Source: Sphaerisporangium krabiense
GTDB taxonomy: Bacteria; Actinomycetota; Actinomycetes; Streptosporangiales; Streptosporangiaceae
Length of the DNA: 64,000 bases
Reading direction: 5' to 3'
Assembly: GCF_014200435.1 (NCBI RefSeq)
Contig: NZ_JACHBR010000001.1
Location: forward strand, 6,204,001-6,268,000
Position 1 is the stretch's first letter. Every line of letters begins with the position of its first letter. Position numbers and translations under genes: made by a program. Shown piece after piece: positions 8,658 to 17,493 of this stretch. Under the pieces are notes generated by a model, which ran no database searches, was not told where the DNA came from, and saw only the letters and a program-made list of their open reading frames with translations.

Positions 8658-9632
8658 ATGACGACCCAGGTCGTTGACGCGGCGGCCCCGGGCCCCGGCG
8701 CCCGCGGCCGCCGCCCCCGCGCCCGCGGCGGCACCCGGCACTGGTACGCGTGGGCCATGTGCGCGCCCGTCGTGATCGTCACGCTGGTGCTGGTCGGCTA
8801 CCCCCTGGCGCGCGGCGTCTACCTGTCGCTCACCGACGCGACCGAGGCGAACATGGGCCGGACGATCGGGATGAACACCATCCCCTCGACCTACGAGTTC
8901 GTCGGCCTGTCCAACTACGCCGGCATCGTCACCTCCGCCGAGTTCCTGACCCGGCTCGGCTGGACGGTCACCTGGACGGTGGTGTGCGTCGCCCTGCACT
9001 ACGGCCTCGGCCTGGGCCTGGCGATGCTGCTGAACCGGCCGCTGCGGCTGCGCTCGCTCTACCGGGTGCTGCTCGTGCTGCCGTGGGCCGTCCCGGCGTT
9101 CGTCTCGGCGTTCGTCTGGCGGTACCTGCTCAACGGCGAGTTCGGCGTCGTCAACGCGATGCTCCGCGCCGCCGGGCTCGGCGGTGTCGACTGGCTCGAC
9201 GACCCGCTCTGGGCGAAGGTGTCGGTGATCGCGGTCAACGTGTGGCTCGGCGTGCCGTTCATGATGCTCGCCCTGCTGGGCGGCCTGCAGGCCATCCCGC
9301 GCGAGCTGTACGAGGCGGCCGAGGTCGACGGCGCGACCCCGTGGCGGCGCTTCCGGCACATCACCCTGCCGGGCCTGCGGCCGGTCGCCGGCACGGTCGT
9401 GCTGCTCGGCACGATCTGGACCTTCAACCAGTTCCCCGTCATCTACCTGGTCACCCGGGGCGGCCCCGGAGGCTCCAGCGAGATCCTGGTGACCTACGCC
9501 TACCGGCAGGCGTTCGAGGGCATCCGCAACTATTCGGGCTCGGCGGCGTGGGGCGTGCTGATCCTCGCGCTGCTCGTCGTCATGGCCGTCGTCTACCGGC
9601 GGGCCCTGCGCACGCGAGGGGAGGCGTGGTGA
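8658..9632 (+). CDS. ABC importer permease (MalF-like)
   Basis: 324 residues with about six membrane helices. The cytoplasmic EAA loop, which docks the ATPase, is present as YEAAEVDGATPWRRFRHITLPGL. The N-terminus is an Arg/Ala/Gly-rich cytoplasmic tail followed by the first helix (MCAPVVIVTLVLVGY). It starts three bases after the binding-protein stop and ends overlapping the next permease. It forms one half of the transmembrane channel for the glucoside importer. Confidence 0.92.
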   Translation: MTTQVVDAAAPGPGARGRRPRARGGTRHWYAWAMCAPVVIVTLVLVGYPLARGVYLSLTDATEANMGRTIGMNTIPSTYEFVGLSNYAGIVTSAEFLTRLGWTVTWTVVCVALHYGLGLGLAMLLNRPLRLRSLYRVLLVLPWAVPAFVSAFVWRYLLNGEFGVVNAMLRAAGLGGVDWLDDPLWAKVSVIAVNVWLGVPFMMLALLGGLQAIPRELYEAAEVDGATPWRRFRHITLPGLRPVAGTVVLLGTIWTFNQFPVIYLVTRGGPGGSSEILVTYAYRQAFEGIRNYSGSAAWGVLILALLVVMAVVYRRALRTRGEAW

Positions 9633-10474
9633 CGGCAGGTCGCGGAGGTTCGCGCGGGGCCGGCGCGTCCCTGGCCCTGCACGCCACGCTGGTCGTGGCG
9701 AGCCTCGTGGCGGTCTTCCCCGTCGCGTGGCTCGTGCTGACCTCCATCAAGCCGCGCGACGCCTGGCAGTCCAGCCGGGTGGAAATGTTCCACGACCCCA
9801 CCCTGGCCAACTACGCGCAGGTGCTCGGGGACACCGCCTTCCCGCGCTGGCTGGTCAACTCGCTGTTCGTCGCGGCGCTGACCACCGTGCTCGGCGTGCT
9901 GCTCGCGGCCACCACCGGGTACGCCGTCAGCCGCTTCCGCTTCCCCGGCTTCCGCTCGATCATGTGGATGCTGCTGGTCACGCAGATGTTCCCCGTGGCC
10001 ACCCTGATCGTGCCGATCTACAACCTGCTGGCCGCGCTCGGGCTGGTCAACCAGTTCCCCGGGCTGGTCATCGCCTACCTCACCACCACCGTCCCCTTCT
10101 GCGCCTGGATGATGAAGGGCTACTTCGACACCGTCCCCGTCGAGATCGACGAGGCCGGGCGGGTGGACGGGCTCACGCCGTTCGGCACGTTCTGGCGGCT
10201 GATCCTGCCGCTGTCCAGGCCCGGCCTCGCCGTCGCCGCGTTCTACTCCTTCATCACCGCGTGGGCGGAGGTGGCGTACGCGACCGCGTTCATGACCGGC
10301 GACGACAAGTACACTCTCGCCGTCGGGCTCGGGCAGTTCGTCGGCCAGCACAAGGCGGAGTGGGGCCTGCTCACCGCGTCCTCGGTGCTGATCGCCGTGC
10401 CCGCCGCCGTGGTGTTCCTCCTCGTGCAGCGCCACCTCGTCACCGGCCTCACCGCCGGCGCCACCAAGGCGTGA
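9629..10474 (+). CDS. ABC importer permease (MalG-like)
   Basis: 281 residues, six predicted membrane helices, with the EAA-type loop IDEAGRVDGLTPFGTFWRLI. GTG at 9629 overlaps the stop of the preceding gene by four bases and has GGGGAGG four bases upstream; the in-frame GTG at 9626 is too close to that site. It pairs with the preceding permease and the ATPase at 5659 to make the importer. Confidence 0.92.
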   Translation: MTAGRGGSRGAGASLALHATLVVASLVAVFPVAWLVLTSIKPRDAWQSSRVEMFHDPTLANYAQVLGDTAFPRWLVNSLFVAALTTVLGVLLAATTGYAVSRFRFPGFRSIMWMLLVTQMFPVATLIVPIYNLLAALGLVNQFPGLVIAYLTTTVPFCAWMMKGYFDTVPVEIDEAGRVDGLTPFGTFWRLILPLSRPGLAVAAFYSFITAWAEVAYATAFMTGDDKYTLAVGLGQFVGQHKAEWGLLTASSVLIAVPAAVVFLLVQRHLVTGLTAGATKA

Positions 10475-10522
10475 TACTCCGGTGGTGACCGTCCCAGCCC
10501 TTCCCGCCGATCGGGGGTTCCC

Positions 10523-12142
10523 ATGACCGACGCCGTGACCCACGCCGAGACCGGTGAGGTCCGCGAGGCCACCCGCTGGTGGCGCGACGCGGTGATCTAC
10601 CAGGTCTACGTCCGCAGCTTCGCCGACGGCAACGGCGACGGGATCGGCGACCTGCTCGGGGTGCGCGGCCGGCTCGCCTACCTGGCCGGGCTCGGCGTGG
10701 ACGCCGTCTGGCTCACGCCGTTCTACACCTCGCCGATGGCCGACTTCGGGTACGACGTCGCCGACTACCGCGACGTCGACCCGGTCTTCGGCACGCTCGC
10801 CGACGCCCGCGCCCTCATCGAGGACGCCCACCGGCACGGCCTGCGCATCATCACCGACGTCGTGCCCAACCACACCTCCGACCGGCACGCCTGGTTCCAG
10901 GAGGCGCTGCGGGCCGGCCCCGGCGCCGCCGCGCGGGACCGGTACGTCTTCCGGCCGGGCCGCGGCCGGGACGGCGGGCTGCCGCCCAACGACTGGGAGT
11001 CGGTCTTCGGGGGACCCGCCTGGACGCGGCTGCCCGACGGCGAGTGGTACCTGCACCTGTTCGCCGCCGAGCAGCCCGACCTCAACTGGGACCACCCCGA
11101 GGTCCACGCCGAGTTCGAGGCGATCATGCGCTTCTGGCTCGACCTCGGCGTGGACGGCTTCCGCGTCGACGTGGCCCACGGCATGGTCAAGGCCCCCGGG
11201 CTGCCCGACATCGGGGTGAGCGGGCAGACCGAGATGCTCGGCACCGCCGTGCTGCCCTACTTCGACCAGGACGGCGTCCACGAGATCCACCGCCGCTGGC
11301 GCCGCCTCCTCGACTCCTACGACGGGGAGCGCATCGGCGTCGCCGAGGCGTGGGCGCCCACCCAGGAGCGCCTCGCCCTCTACGTCCGTCCGGACGAGCT
11401 GCACCAGGCGTTCAACTTCCACTTCCTGAAGACCCCCTGGGACGCGGTGGCGCTGCGCGCCGTCATCGACGAGTCCCTGGCCGGGGCCGCCCTCGTCGGC
11501 GCGCCGAGCACGTGGGTGCTGTCCAACCACGACGTCAAGCGGCACGTCACCCGCTACGGGGACGGCGACCTCGGCCTGCGCAGGGCCCGCGCGGCGGCGC
11601 TGCTGATGCTCGCCCTGCCCGGCTCCGCCTACGTCTACCAGGGCGAGGAGCTCGGCCTCCCGGAGGTGCTCGACCTGCCGGAGGAGGTCTGCCAGGACCC
11701 GCAGCGGCTGCGCGCCCCCGGCGACGGCCGCGACGGCTGCCGCGTGCCCATGCCCTGGGCCCACGCCGAGCCGCCGTTCGGGTTCAGCCCGCCCGGCATC
11801 GCCGACACCTGGCTCCCCGTCCCCGCCACCTGGGGCCCGCTCACCGTGGAATCCCAGCTCGCCGACCCCGGCTCCACCCTGGCGCTGTACCGGGCCGCGC
11901 TGCGGCTGCGGCGCGAACACCCCGGCCTCGGGGACGGCGGCCTCACCTGGCACGCCTCGCCTCCCGGCACCCTGGTCTTCTCCCGGGGCGACGGCTTCCT
12001 CTGCACGGTCAACACCGGCCCCGCCCCCGTCGCGCTGCCCCGCCCCGGCCGCCTCCTGCTCGGCAGCGCCCCCATGGAGGAGGGCGGCGTCGTCCGGCTC
12101 CCGTCCGACTCCTGCGCGTGGTGGGAGCCCGGTGATGCGTAA
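10523..12142 (+). CDS. Alpha-glucosidase / oligo-1,6-glucosidase, GH13 family
   Basis: 539 residues, cytoplasmic (no signal peptide). The GH13 regions are in order: DVVPNHTSDRH (region I), GFRVDVAHG with the nucleophile Asp near residue 215, GVAEAW with the acid/base Glu near 274, and LSNHDVKRH with the third carboxylate near 336. The N-terminal WWRDAVIYQVYVRSFADGNG is typical of intracellular alpha-glucosidases and trehalose-6-phosphate hydrolases. With an importer just upstream, it probably hydrolyses imported alpha-glucosides to glucose; 1,4- versus 1,6-linkage preference cannot be read safely. It lies nine bases ahead of the LacI regulator gene. Confidence 0.9.
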   Translation: MTDAVTHAETGEVREATRWWRDAVIYQVYVRSFADGNGDGIGDLLGVRGRLAYLAGLGVDAVWLTPFYTSPMADFGYDVADYRDVDPVFGTLADARALIEDAHRHGLRIITDVVPNHTSDRHAWFQEALRAGPGAAARDRYVFRPGRGRDGGLPPNDWESVFGGPAWTRLPDGEWYLHLFAAEQPDLNWDHPEVHAEFEAIMRFWLDLGVDGFRVDVAHGMVKAPGLPDIGVSGQTEMLGTAVLPYFDQDGVHEIHRRWRRLLDSYDGERIGVAEAWAPTQERLALYVRPDELHQAFNFHFLKTPWDAVALRAVIDESLAGAALVGAPSTWVLSNHDVKRHVTRYGDGDLGLRRARAAALLMLALPGSAYVYQGEELGLPEVLDLPEEVCQDPQRLRAPGDGRDGCRVPMPWAHAEPPFGFSPPGIADTWLPVPATWGPLTVESQLADPGSTLALYRAALRLRREHPGLGDGGLTWHASPPGTLVFSRGDGFLCTVNTGPAPVALPRPGRLLLGSAPMEEGGVVRLPSDSCAWWEPGDA

Positions 12143-12151
12143 AGTAGCGCC

Positions 12152-13168
12152 ATGAACGGTAATGCCCGGCTCGCCGACATCGCGGCCCAGGCGGGCGTCA
12201 GCGAGGCGACCGTCAGCCGGGTGCTGAACGGCAGGTCCGGGGTGTCGGCGAACACCCGCCGGCTCGTCCTCACCGCGCTGGACCTGATGGGCTACGAACG
12301 CCCCCAGCGCCTGCGCCAGCGCAGCAACGGCCTGATCGGCCTGGTCACCCCCGAGCTGGACAACCCCATCTTCCCCGCGTTCGCCCAGGCCGTCGAGCGG
12401 TCGCTCACCCAGCACGGCTACACCCCCGTGCTGTGCACCCAGAGCCCCGGCGGCGCCCCCGAGGACGAGTTCACCGAGCTGCTGCTCGAACGCGACGTCA
12501 GCGGCATCGTCTACGTCTCCGGCCTGCACGCCGACACCACCGCGCGTATGGACCGTTACACCCGGCTCGTCGACCGCGGGCTGCCGATCGTCCTCATCGA
12601 CGGCTACAGCGAGCGCGTCGAGGCGCCGTTCATCTCGCCCGACGACCGGCTGGCGGCCCGCCTCGCCGTCCGCCACCTCGTCGACCTCGGCCACCGGCGC
12701 ATCGGCCTCGCCGTGGGGCAGCGGCGCTTCGTGCCCGTCATCCGGAAGATCGAGGGCTTCGCCGCGGCCCTGGCCGACCTGCTCGGCGTCGCCGACTGCG
12801 AGCCGTTCGTCCGGCACTCCCTGTTCTCCGTCGAAGGCGGGCAGGCCGCCGCGTCCGCCCTGATCGAGGCCGGCTGCACCGCCATCGTCTGCGCCAGCGA
12901 CCTCATGGCCCTCGGCGCGATCCGCGCGGCCCGCGACCGCGGCCTGTCCGTCCCCGGCGAGGTCTCGGTGGTCGGCTTCGACGACAGCCCCCTGATCCCC
13001 TTCACCGACCCACCCCTCACCACCATCCGCAAGCCCATCGGCCCCATGGCGGTCGCCGCCGTCCAAACCCTCCTGGAGGGCATCGCCGGCGCGCCGCCCA
13101 AGAACCTGGAACTCGTCTTCCAGCCCGAACTCATAGTCCGCCGCTCCACCGCCCCGGCCCCCCGCTAG
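12152..13168 (+). CDS. LacI-family transcriptional regulator
   Basis: 338 residues. The N-terminal helix-turn-helix with hinge helix is clear (LADIAAQAGVSEATVSRVLNG, residues about 6-28), followed by a periplasmic-binding-like sensor domain ending in the family-typical GFDDSPLIPFTDPPLTTIRKP. It closes the glucoside operon and probably represses it through the palindrome at 7227-7244, released by a glucoside. No clear Shine-Dalgarno precedes the ATG, so translation may be coupled to the glucosidase gene, whose stop is nine bases upstream. Confidence 0.9.
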   Translation: MNGNARLADIAAQAGVSEATVSRVLNGRSGVSANTRRLVLTALDLMGYERPQRLRQRSNGLIGLVTPELDNPIFPAFAQAVERSLTQHGYTPVLCTQSPGGAPEDEFTELLLERDVSGIVYVSGLHADTTARMDRYTRLVDRGLPIVLIDGYSERVEAPFISPDDRLAARLAVRHLVDLGHRRIGLAVGQRRFVPVIRKIEGFAAALADLLGVADCEPFVRHSLFSVEGGQAAASALIEAGCTAIVCASDLMALGAIRAARDRGLSVPGEVSVVGFDDSPLIPFTDPPLTTIRKPIGPMAVAAVQTLLEGIAGAPPKNLELVFQPELIVRRSTAPAPR

Positions 13169-13690
13169 CCGCTTGATGGTCAGAGCGCAGTCACGGGGGC
13201 TGGTCGCGGTGGTGTCGCATTCGATGTCGTAAGCGCCGTGGGAGTGGACCTGCCCGAGCTGGGCGGCCGCCTGTCCGGGCTGCCGGTCGCCGCGTGCCAT
13301 TTCCCGGCGTGCCAATTCCTGTGGTGAGCAGTGGACGCCGATGAAGACGACGTCCAGGCCGCTGAGGACGGTGAGGCAGTCCAGCAGGCGCCACCGCTCG
13401 CTGAGGACGTGGTCGACGACGAGGTCGTTGCCGGCCTGGGCCATGCCCGCGACCGCGCGGTGGAAGCCGGCCCGGGTCCGGGCCAGGACGGCGTCCAGCT
13501 CGCCGGGATCCAGCTCCAGCGTGCGCCGGCGGGCGCGCATCGCGTTGATGGCATCGACGGACAGGTGGAAGAAGGGACGATCCAGGACGTGCAGGAGCTG
13601 GTCGGCGATGCTCGACTTGCCCGAGCTGGACGTCCCGTTGAGAAAGAGGACCTGCCCGGTCCGGGCTGCGGTGAAGCTCATGGGCTTCAT
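13169..13690 (-). CDS. CPT-like (chloramphenicol phosphotransferase family) kinase without an in-frame stop
   Basis: A P-loop kinase of about 174 residues. It shows Walker A NGTSSSGKSS near residues 18-27, HLSVDAINAM, VVDHVLSERWR, FIGVHCSP and a C-terminal YDIECDTTATSP, the pattern of CPT-family small kinases (PF07931 type). These phosphorylate small hydroxylated compounds; the true substrate here is unknown. The odd feature is its end: where the family stops (after CALTIKRL) this frame has no stop and stays open through the antisense of the LacI and glucosidase genes down to 9593. A one-base slip would reach TGA at 13180-13182. It is either an overlapping gene end, a recent frameshift or a sequencing error. 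I give the end by homology, not by a stop. Confidence 0.6.
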
Positions 13691-13762
13691 TGTGGCCAGG
13701 GCCCGAAAAGGTGCTCACCGTGGCTGCCGCCGAGGAGAAAGGTGAAGCGGTCCAGGTCGGCA

Positions 13763-14019
13763 ATGCGTGAGCTCGCCTACAGCTCGTCGAAGGCGGCGCT
13801 GAACATGATCGCGATCCGGTACGCCCAGGCGCTCCCGGAGATCACACTCAACCTGGTCACTCCCGGAGAAGCCGCCAGTTCGCCGCCACCGACATGAACC
13901 GTCACCCCGGCCGGCTGACGGTCACCGAAGGCACCGACCCGATCGTCGAGCTCGCGATGATCGACGCCGGCGGGCCGGCCGGGATCTTCCTCGATCGCCT
14001 CGGGCCCCTCGGCTGGTGA
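13763..14019 (+). pseudogene. Truncated and frameshifted short-chain dehydrogenase remnant
   Basis: Only the C-terminal part of an SDR is left. Frame 1 gives RELAYSSSKAALNMI, containing the YxxxK active-site motif, then NLVTPGE. After a shift near 13865 the frame 3 translation continues as FAATDMNRHPGRLTVTEG and ends PLGW at TGA 14017-14019. These pieces match in order the C-terminal end of NAD(P)-dependent SDRs of the carbonyl-reductase-like group. The cofactor-binding half is missing, so it cannot be functional. Confidence 0.7.
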
Positions 14020-14104
14020 TGTCACCTCACCTTTTCGGCGGCTGCGTTGTCGGACCAGTAGCACCGGGCGCAAGACCTGATGCGACGACCACCGTGGAGG
14101 ACTC

Positions 14105-14458
14105 ATGTTCGCCGCCTACGCGACGATCACCATCTTCGCCTCGCTGCTGTTCGGCAGCGCGGCGGTCATCTACCTGATCGGACACGAATTCCCGAAGGCC
14201 CAACTGGACATGAAGGGCCTGCCGCGCTCATGGGCACCCGTCCTGGGCGCGATGCTGGCGCTGGGCGCGTTGGGATTGCCGGGCGGATTCGCCATCCCCC
14301 TGCTGGGGACTCTGGCCGCCTACAGCCTCGTGCTGTACTTCACCGGCGCGCTCCTCGCGCACCTGCGAGTAGGGTCACGCAAGCTGGGAAACTGGGCCCT
14401 CTTCTTCGCCACCGCGGTGGCCGCACTGGGCGCGAGCCTGCTCTACCACTGGTCGTGA
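14105..14458 (+). CDS. Small DoxX-like membrane protein
   Basis: 117 residues with about four hydrophobic helices (FASLLFGSAAVIYLIG, LGAMLALGALGL, LGTLAAYSLVLYF, LFFATAVAALGASLL), the size and spacing of DoxX-like integral membrane proteins. GGAGG lies five bases ahead of the ATG. It stands alone between the SDR remnant and the convergent D-amino acid operon. Function is unknown. Confidence 0.7.
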   Translation: MFAAYATITIFASLLFGSAAVIYLIGHEFPKAQLDMKGLPRSWAPVLGAMLALGALGLPGGFAIPLLGTLAAYSLVLYFTGALLAHLRVGSRKLGNWALFFATAVAALGASLLYHWS

Positions 14459-14474
14459 TCCCTGGCGACAGGGA
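14459..14474 (+). terminator. Short hairpin after the DoxX-like gene
   Basis: TCCCTG-GCGA-CAGGGA begins right after the TGA. It is a six-base stem with no T tract, so only weakly supported. Confidence 0.3.
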
Positions 14475-14545
14475 GTGAGAAGTCGCGGCCCAGGCCCATC
14501 ACCGGCTTCGCGCCGTTCCCGCTTGAGGCGTTCGGTGGCCTGTGT

Positions 14546-14577
14546 CGCCCCGGTGGCCGGTACAGGCGGCCGGGGCG
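14546..14577. terminator. GC-rich hairpin between convergent genes
   Basis: Arms 14546-14558 and 14565-14577 pair at 11 of 13 positions around a six-base loop (GGTACA). It lies between the plus-strand DoxX-like gene and the minus-strand D-serine-dehydratase-like gene, where a terminator serving both directions is expected. Confidence 0.5.
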
Positions 14578-14648
14578 CCTCCGCCGAGATCACCGGCGGA
14601 TGCCGCCGCCGGGGCCGGGCCGGCCGCCGAGGAGGGAGCAGGAGATGA

Positions 14649-15881
14649 TCAGAAGTGGGTGTACGCCAGCTCGGTCACCGTGCAGTCGGCGTCGACCACC
14701 GGGATGACCCGCCACTTGTCGAAGGTCGTACACGGGTGGGAGATGCCGAACGCGACGACGTCGCCCACCGTGAGCGGCAGGTCCGCGGGCAGGGCGAGAT
14801 ACGCGTGCTGGTCGTTGACGGCGGTCACCCGTACCTCGCCGTCGAACGGGGTGATCCGGCCGGTGCGGTCGCGCACCATGCGGGGCACCGGCAGCCCGTC
14901 GTCGGCGGAGGCGTCCCGGCGGCCCAGCCCGGCCAGCGCCAGCGTCGGCTCGGGGCGGGACAGCACCGGCGCCCAGATCCGCAGCGCCTCGCGGAGCCGG
15001 TACGGGGCGCGTGGCCGGGCGCCGAAGGGGGAGAGCGCCTCATAGCCACCGGCGTCGTGGGTGACGTAGCACCCGCTGCGCAGGACGGTCCGGTACGGCG
15101 TGCCGGCCAGGGCCGGGGGCAGTCGCCGTGCCACCCGGTCGAAGTAGGCGCTGCCGCCCACCGTGACGATCGGCGCGGGCCCGGCGCCGATCAGCCCGTC
15201 CGCGTGCGCGGTGCGCGCCACGCCGGAGAGCCGGTCGAGGAGCCGGTCGACCAGCGTCAGGGTATCGGCGAGGTCGGCGCCGTGCAGGATGCCCTCGAAA
15301 GCGGAGAACCCGGCCAGCACCATCGGGCCGTCCGCGATCCTGGCCGCCAGGGCGAGCGCGTCGCGGTCGTCGCGCAGGCCGGTCCGTCCGCCGGTCACGC
15401 CGATCTCGACGAGAACCCGTGCCCGGCCGCGCAGGCCCGCGTCGATGCCGTTCTCCAGAGCGTGCAGCGCGGCCGGCGAATCGGTGTGGCAGTAGATTTC
15501 CAGGTCGTCGTAGGCCGCCAGCACGCCGTTGAGGAGCCGGAGCGAGCCGGGGTCGACGATGCAGTTGGCCAGCACCAGGCGGCGCACGCCCATGTCGGCC
15601 ACCGTCCGGGCCTGCCACGCGGTCGCCACGCTGATCGCCCACGCCCCGGCCGCCAGCTGCCGTTCGATGATCTGCGGGCACATCGTCGTCTTGCCGTGCG
15701 GGGCCAGCAGCACGCCATGGGCCGCGCAGTACGCGGCCATCGTGGCGACGTTGTGCTCGAGTTCGTCCCGGAGCAGCACGGCGGTGGGCAGCGGGAACGT
15801 GCCGTCGAAGAGCTGTGCGCCGCGCGGGTCGGCGACGTCGGGCAACCCTTTCGCGAGTGTGACAGCGGGCTCAGCCCACAT
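14649..15881 (-). CDS. D-serine dehydratase / D-threonine aldolase-like PLP enzyme (fold type III)
   Basis: 410 residues. The alanine-racemase-like barrel has the PLP lysine in APHGKTTM (Lys64), and the C-terminal domain has the metal pair His382 and Cys384 (GISHPCTTFDKW) that marks the zinc-dependent D-serine dehydratase/D-threonine aldolase group. These enzymes turn D-serine or D-threonine into pyruvate or 2-oxobutyrate plus ammonia, or cleave beta-hydroxy-D-amino acids. Its ATG overlaps the D-aminoacylase stop by eleven bases, so it is translated in the same operon and would take the D-amino acid that enzyme releases. Which D-amino acid cannot be read. Confidence 0.82.
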   Translation of the reverse strand: MWAEPAVTLAKGLPDVADPRGAQLFDGTFPLPTAVLLRDELEHNVATMAAYCAAHGVLLAPHGKTTMCPQIIERQLAAGAWAISVATAWQARTVADMGVRRLVLANCIVDPGSLRLLNGVLAAYDDLEIYCHTDSPAALHALENGIDAGLRGRARVLVEIGVTGGRTGLRDDRDALALAARIADGPMVLAGFSAFEGILHGADLADTLTLVDRLLDRLSGVARTAHADGLIGAGPAPIVTVGGSAYFDRVARRLPPALAGTPYRTVLRSGCYVTHDAGGYEALSPFGARPRAPYRLREALRIWAPVLSRPEPTLALAGLGRRDASADDGLPVPRMVRDRTGRITPFDGEVRVTAVNDQHAYLALPADLPLTVGDVVAFGISHPCTTFDKWRVIPVVDADCTVTELAYTHF

Positions 15882-17475
15882 GGCGCAGCACCTTTCCCGG
15901 GCGGGCGGTGCCGAGCACGCCGTCCCGTACGACGATTCGACCGCCGACCACGGTCAGCGCGATCCCCACCGGCGCCTGCCGGGGCCGTTCGAAGGTGGCC
16001 CGGTCGGCGACCACGGAGCGGTCGAAGGCGACCAGGTCGGCGACGAATCCCGGACGGATCCGCCCGCGATCGCGCAGGCCGAGCCGGGCCGCCGGGGCGG
16101 CGGTCATCTTGTGCACCGCGTCGGGCCAGGTCAGGACGCCGAGTTCGCGCACGTAGCGCCCGAGGACCCGGGCGTTGGCGCCGTAGGCGCGTGGGTGCGG
16201 CTGGCCGGCGCCGGCGCGTAACGGCAGCGCGTTGCCGTCCGAGCCCACGATCGAAAGGCGATGGGCGAGGAACGCGGTCATGTCGGCCTCGGTGCGATAG
16301 TGCAGCACCACCTGGGCCGCGCTGCCCAGTTCGACGCACAGGTCGAGCAGGACCTCCTCGGGCGGCCGCCGCCGGAGCCGGGCCACCTCGGCGATGGAGC
16401 TGCCGGGCAGGTCCTCGTACGGCCCGGCGGCGGTGATCACGACCCGGTCCCAGTGCCAGGGAATGCCGCCGAAGAAGCCGGCGCGGATGTCGCCGAGCGC
16501 GCGCCGCCGCCATGCGGCGTCGCCGGAGTTCCGCCGCAGGCCGGCGCTGCCGTCCCGCTGCACCCACTCGGGGAGGTACTGCACCAGCGCCGAGGACGAG
16601 GCGTCGTAGGGGTAGACGTCGAAGGCCACGTCGAGGCCCCGCGCCTCGGCGGCGTCGAAGCGGGCGAGCGCGTCGGCGGCGCGGCCCCAGGAGGCGGGAT
16701 CGTTCAGCGCGAGGTGGGAGAACTGCAGCCGCCCGCCGGTACGCCTGGCTGTGTCGACGGCTTCGTCGACGGCCGCGAGTTCCCGGCCGGCCGAGGCCCG
16801 GGCGTGGGTGGCGTAGACGGCGTCGTGCGCGGCGCAGATCTCGGCGAGCGCGGTCACCTCGCCGGGCCCGCCGAGTGAGGACGGCGTGTGGGTGAGCCCG
16901 GTGGACAGGCCGAACGCGCCGGCCGCGAGCGCGTCGTCGAGCAGGCGCCGCATGCGGGCGACGTCGTCGGCGGTGGCCGGGCCGTACGGGTCGTCCATCG
17001 CGGCGATCCGCAGCGCGCCGTGACCGGCGAGGGCGGCCACGTTGATGGCCGGTCGCGCGCCGGTCAGGGCCTCGGCGTACCCGTCGAAGCCGGTCCAGGT
17101 GACCGGGGCGGGGCCGTCGCCCAGGCGGGCGAGGTGGTCGGTCAGCAGGTGGTGGCGGGCCGGATGCACCGGGAACGCCGAGTACCCGCAGTTGCCGACC
17201 ACCTCGGTGGTCACGCCCTGCAGGGCCTTGCTCTCGCCGCGCGGGTCGAGCAGCAGGCTGACGTCGGAATGGGTGTGGACGTCGATGAATCCGGGAGCGA
17301 GGGTGAGCCCGGTCAGGTCGACGGTCTCGGCCGCCGTCACGCCGTCGCCCGGGGAGGCCCCTGGCGCCGCCAGATGGGTGATCCGGTCCGAGGTCACCCC
17401 GATGTCGAGCCGGCGCTCCGGCGCACCGGTGCCGTCCAGCACGGTGGCCCCGTGCAGCCACAGGTCGTAGGCCAT
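15871..17475 (-). CDS. N-acyl-D-amino-acid deacylase (D-aminoacylase), amidohydrolase superfamily
   Basis: 534 residues. Metal ligands visible are His67 and His69 (FIDVHTHSD), Cys96 (VVGNCGYS), His in YATHARA and QFSHL, and Asp in IVGSDG; the first three fall at the positions I recall for the characterised Alcaligenes enzyme. The N- and C-terminal strands form the urease-type beta sandwich. It hydrolyses N-acyl-D-amino acids to the free D-amino acid. GGGAG six bases upstream supports the ATG. It is the second gene of the IclR operon, 18 bases after the regulator. In place of an N-acyl group the true leaving group could be something larger, given the neighbours. Confidence 0.88.
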   Translation of the reverse strand: MAYDLWLHGATVLDGTGAPERRLDIGVTSDRITHLAAPGASPGDGVTAAETVDLTGLTLAPGFIDVHTHSDVSLLLDPRGESKALQGVTTEVVGNCGYSAFPVHPARHHLLTDHLARLGDGPAPVTWTGFDGYAEALTGARPAINVAALAGHGALRIAAMDDPYGPATADDVARMRRLLDDALAAGAFGLSTGLTHTPSSLGGPGEVTALAEICAAHDAVYATHARASAGRELAAVDEAVDTARRTGGRLQFSHLALNDPASWGRAADALARFDAAEARGLDVAFDVYPYDASSSALVQYLPEWVQRDGSAGLRRNSGDAAWRRRALGDIRAGFFGGIPWHWDRVVITAAGPYEDLPGSSIAEVARLRRRPPEEVLLDLCVELGSAAQVVLHYRTEADMTAFLAHRLSIVGSDGNALPLRAGAGQPHPRAYGANARVLGRYVRELGVLTWPDAVHKMTAAPAARLGLRDRGRIRPGFVADLVAFDRSVVADRATFERPRQAPVGIALTVVGGRIVVRDGVLGTARPGKVLRHVG

Positions 17476-17493
17476 CGGGACTCCCTTCCAGGA

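Noticed and set aside
9593-13168. The continuation of the CPT-like frame beyond its natural end
   Set aside because: It is antisense to the LacI and glucosidase genes and has low-complexity composition; only the first 174 codons look like a protein.
15871-17475. A urease, dihydropyrimidinase or cytosine deaminase
   Set aside because: The cysteine metal ligand and overall motif order fit D-aminoacylases better than these relatives.
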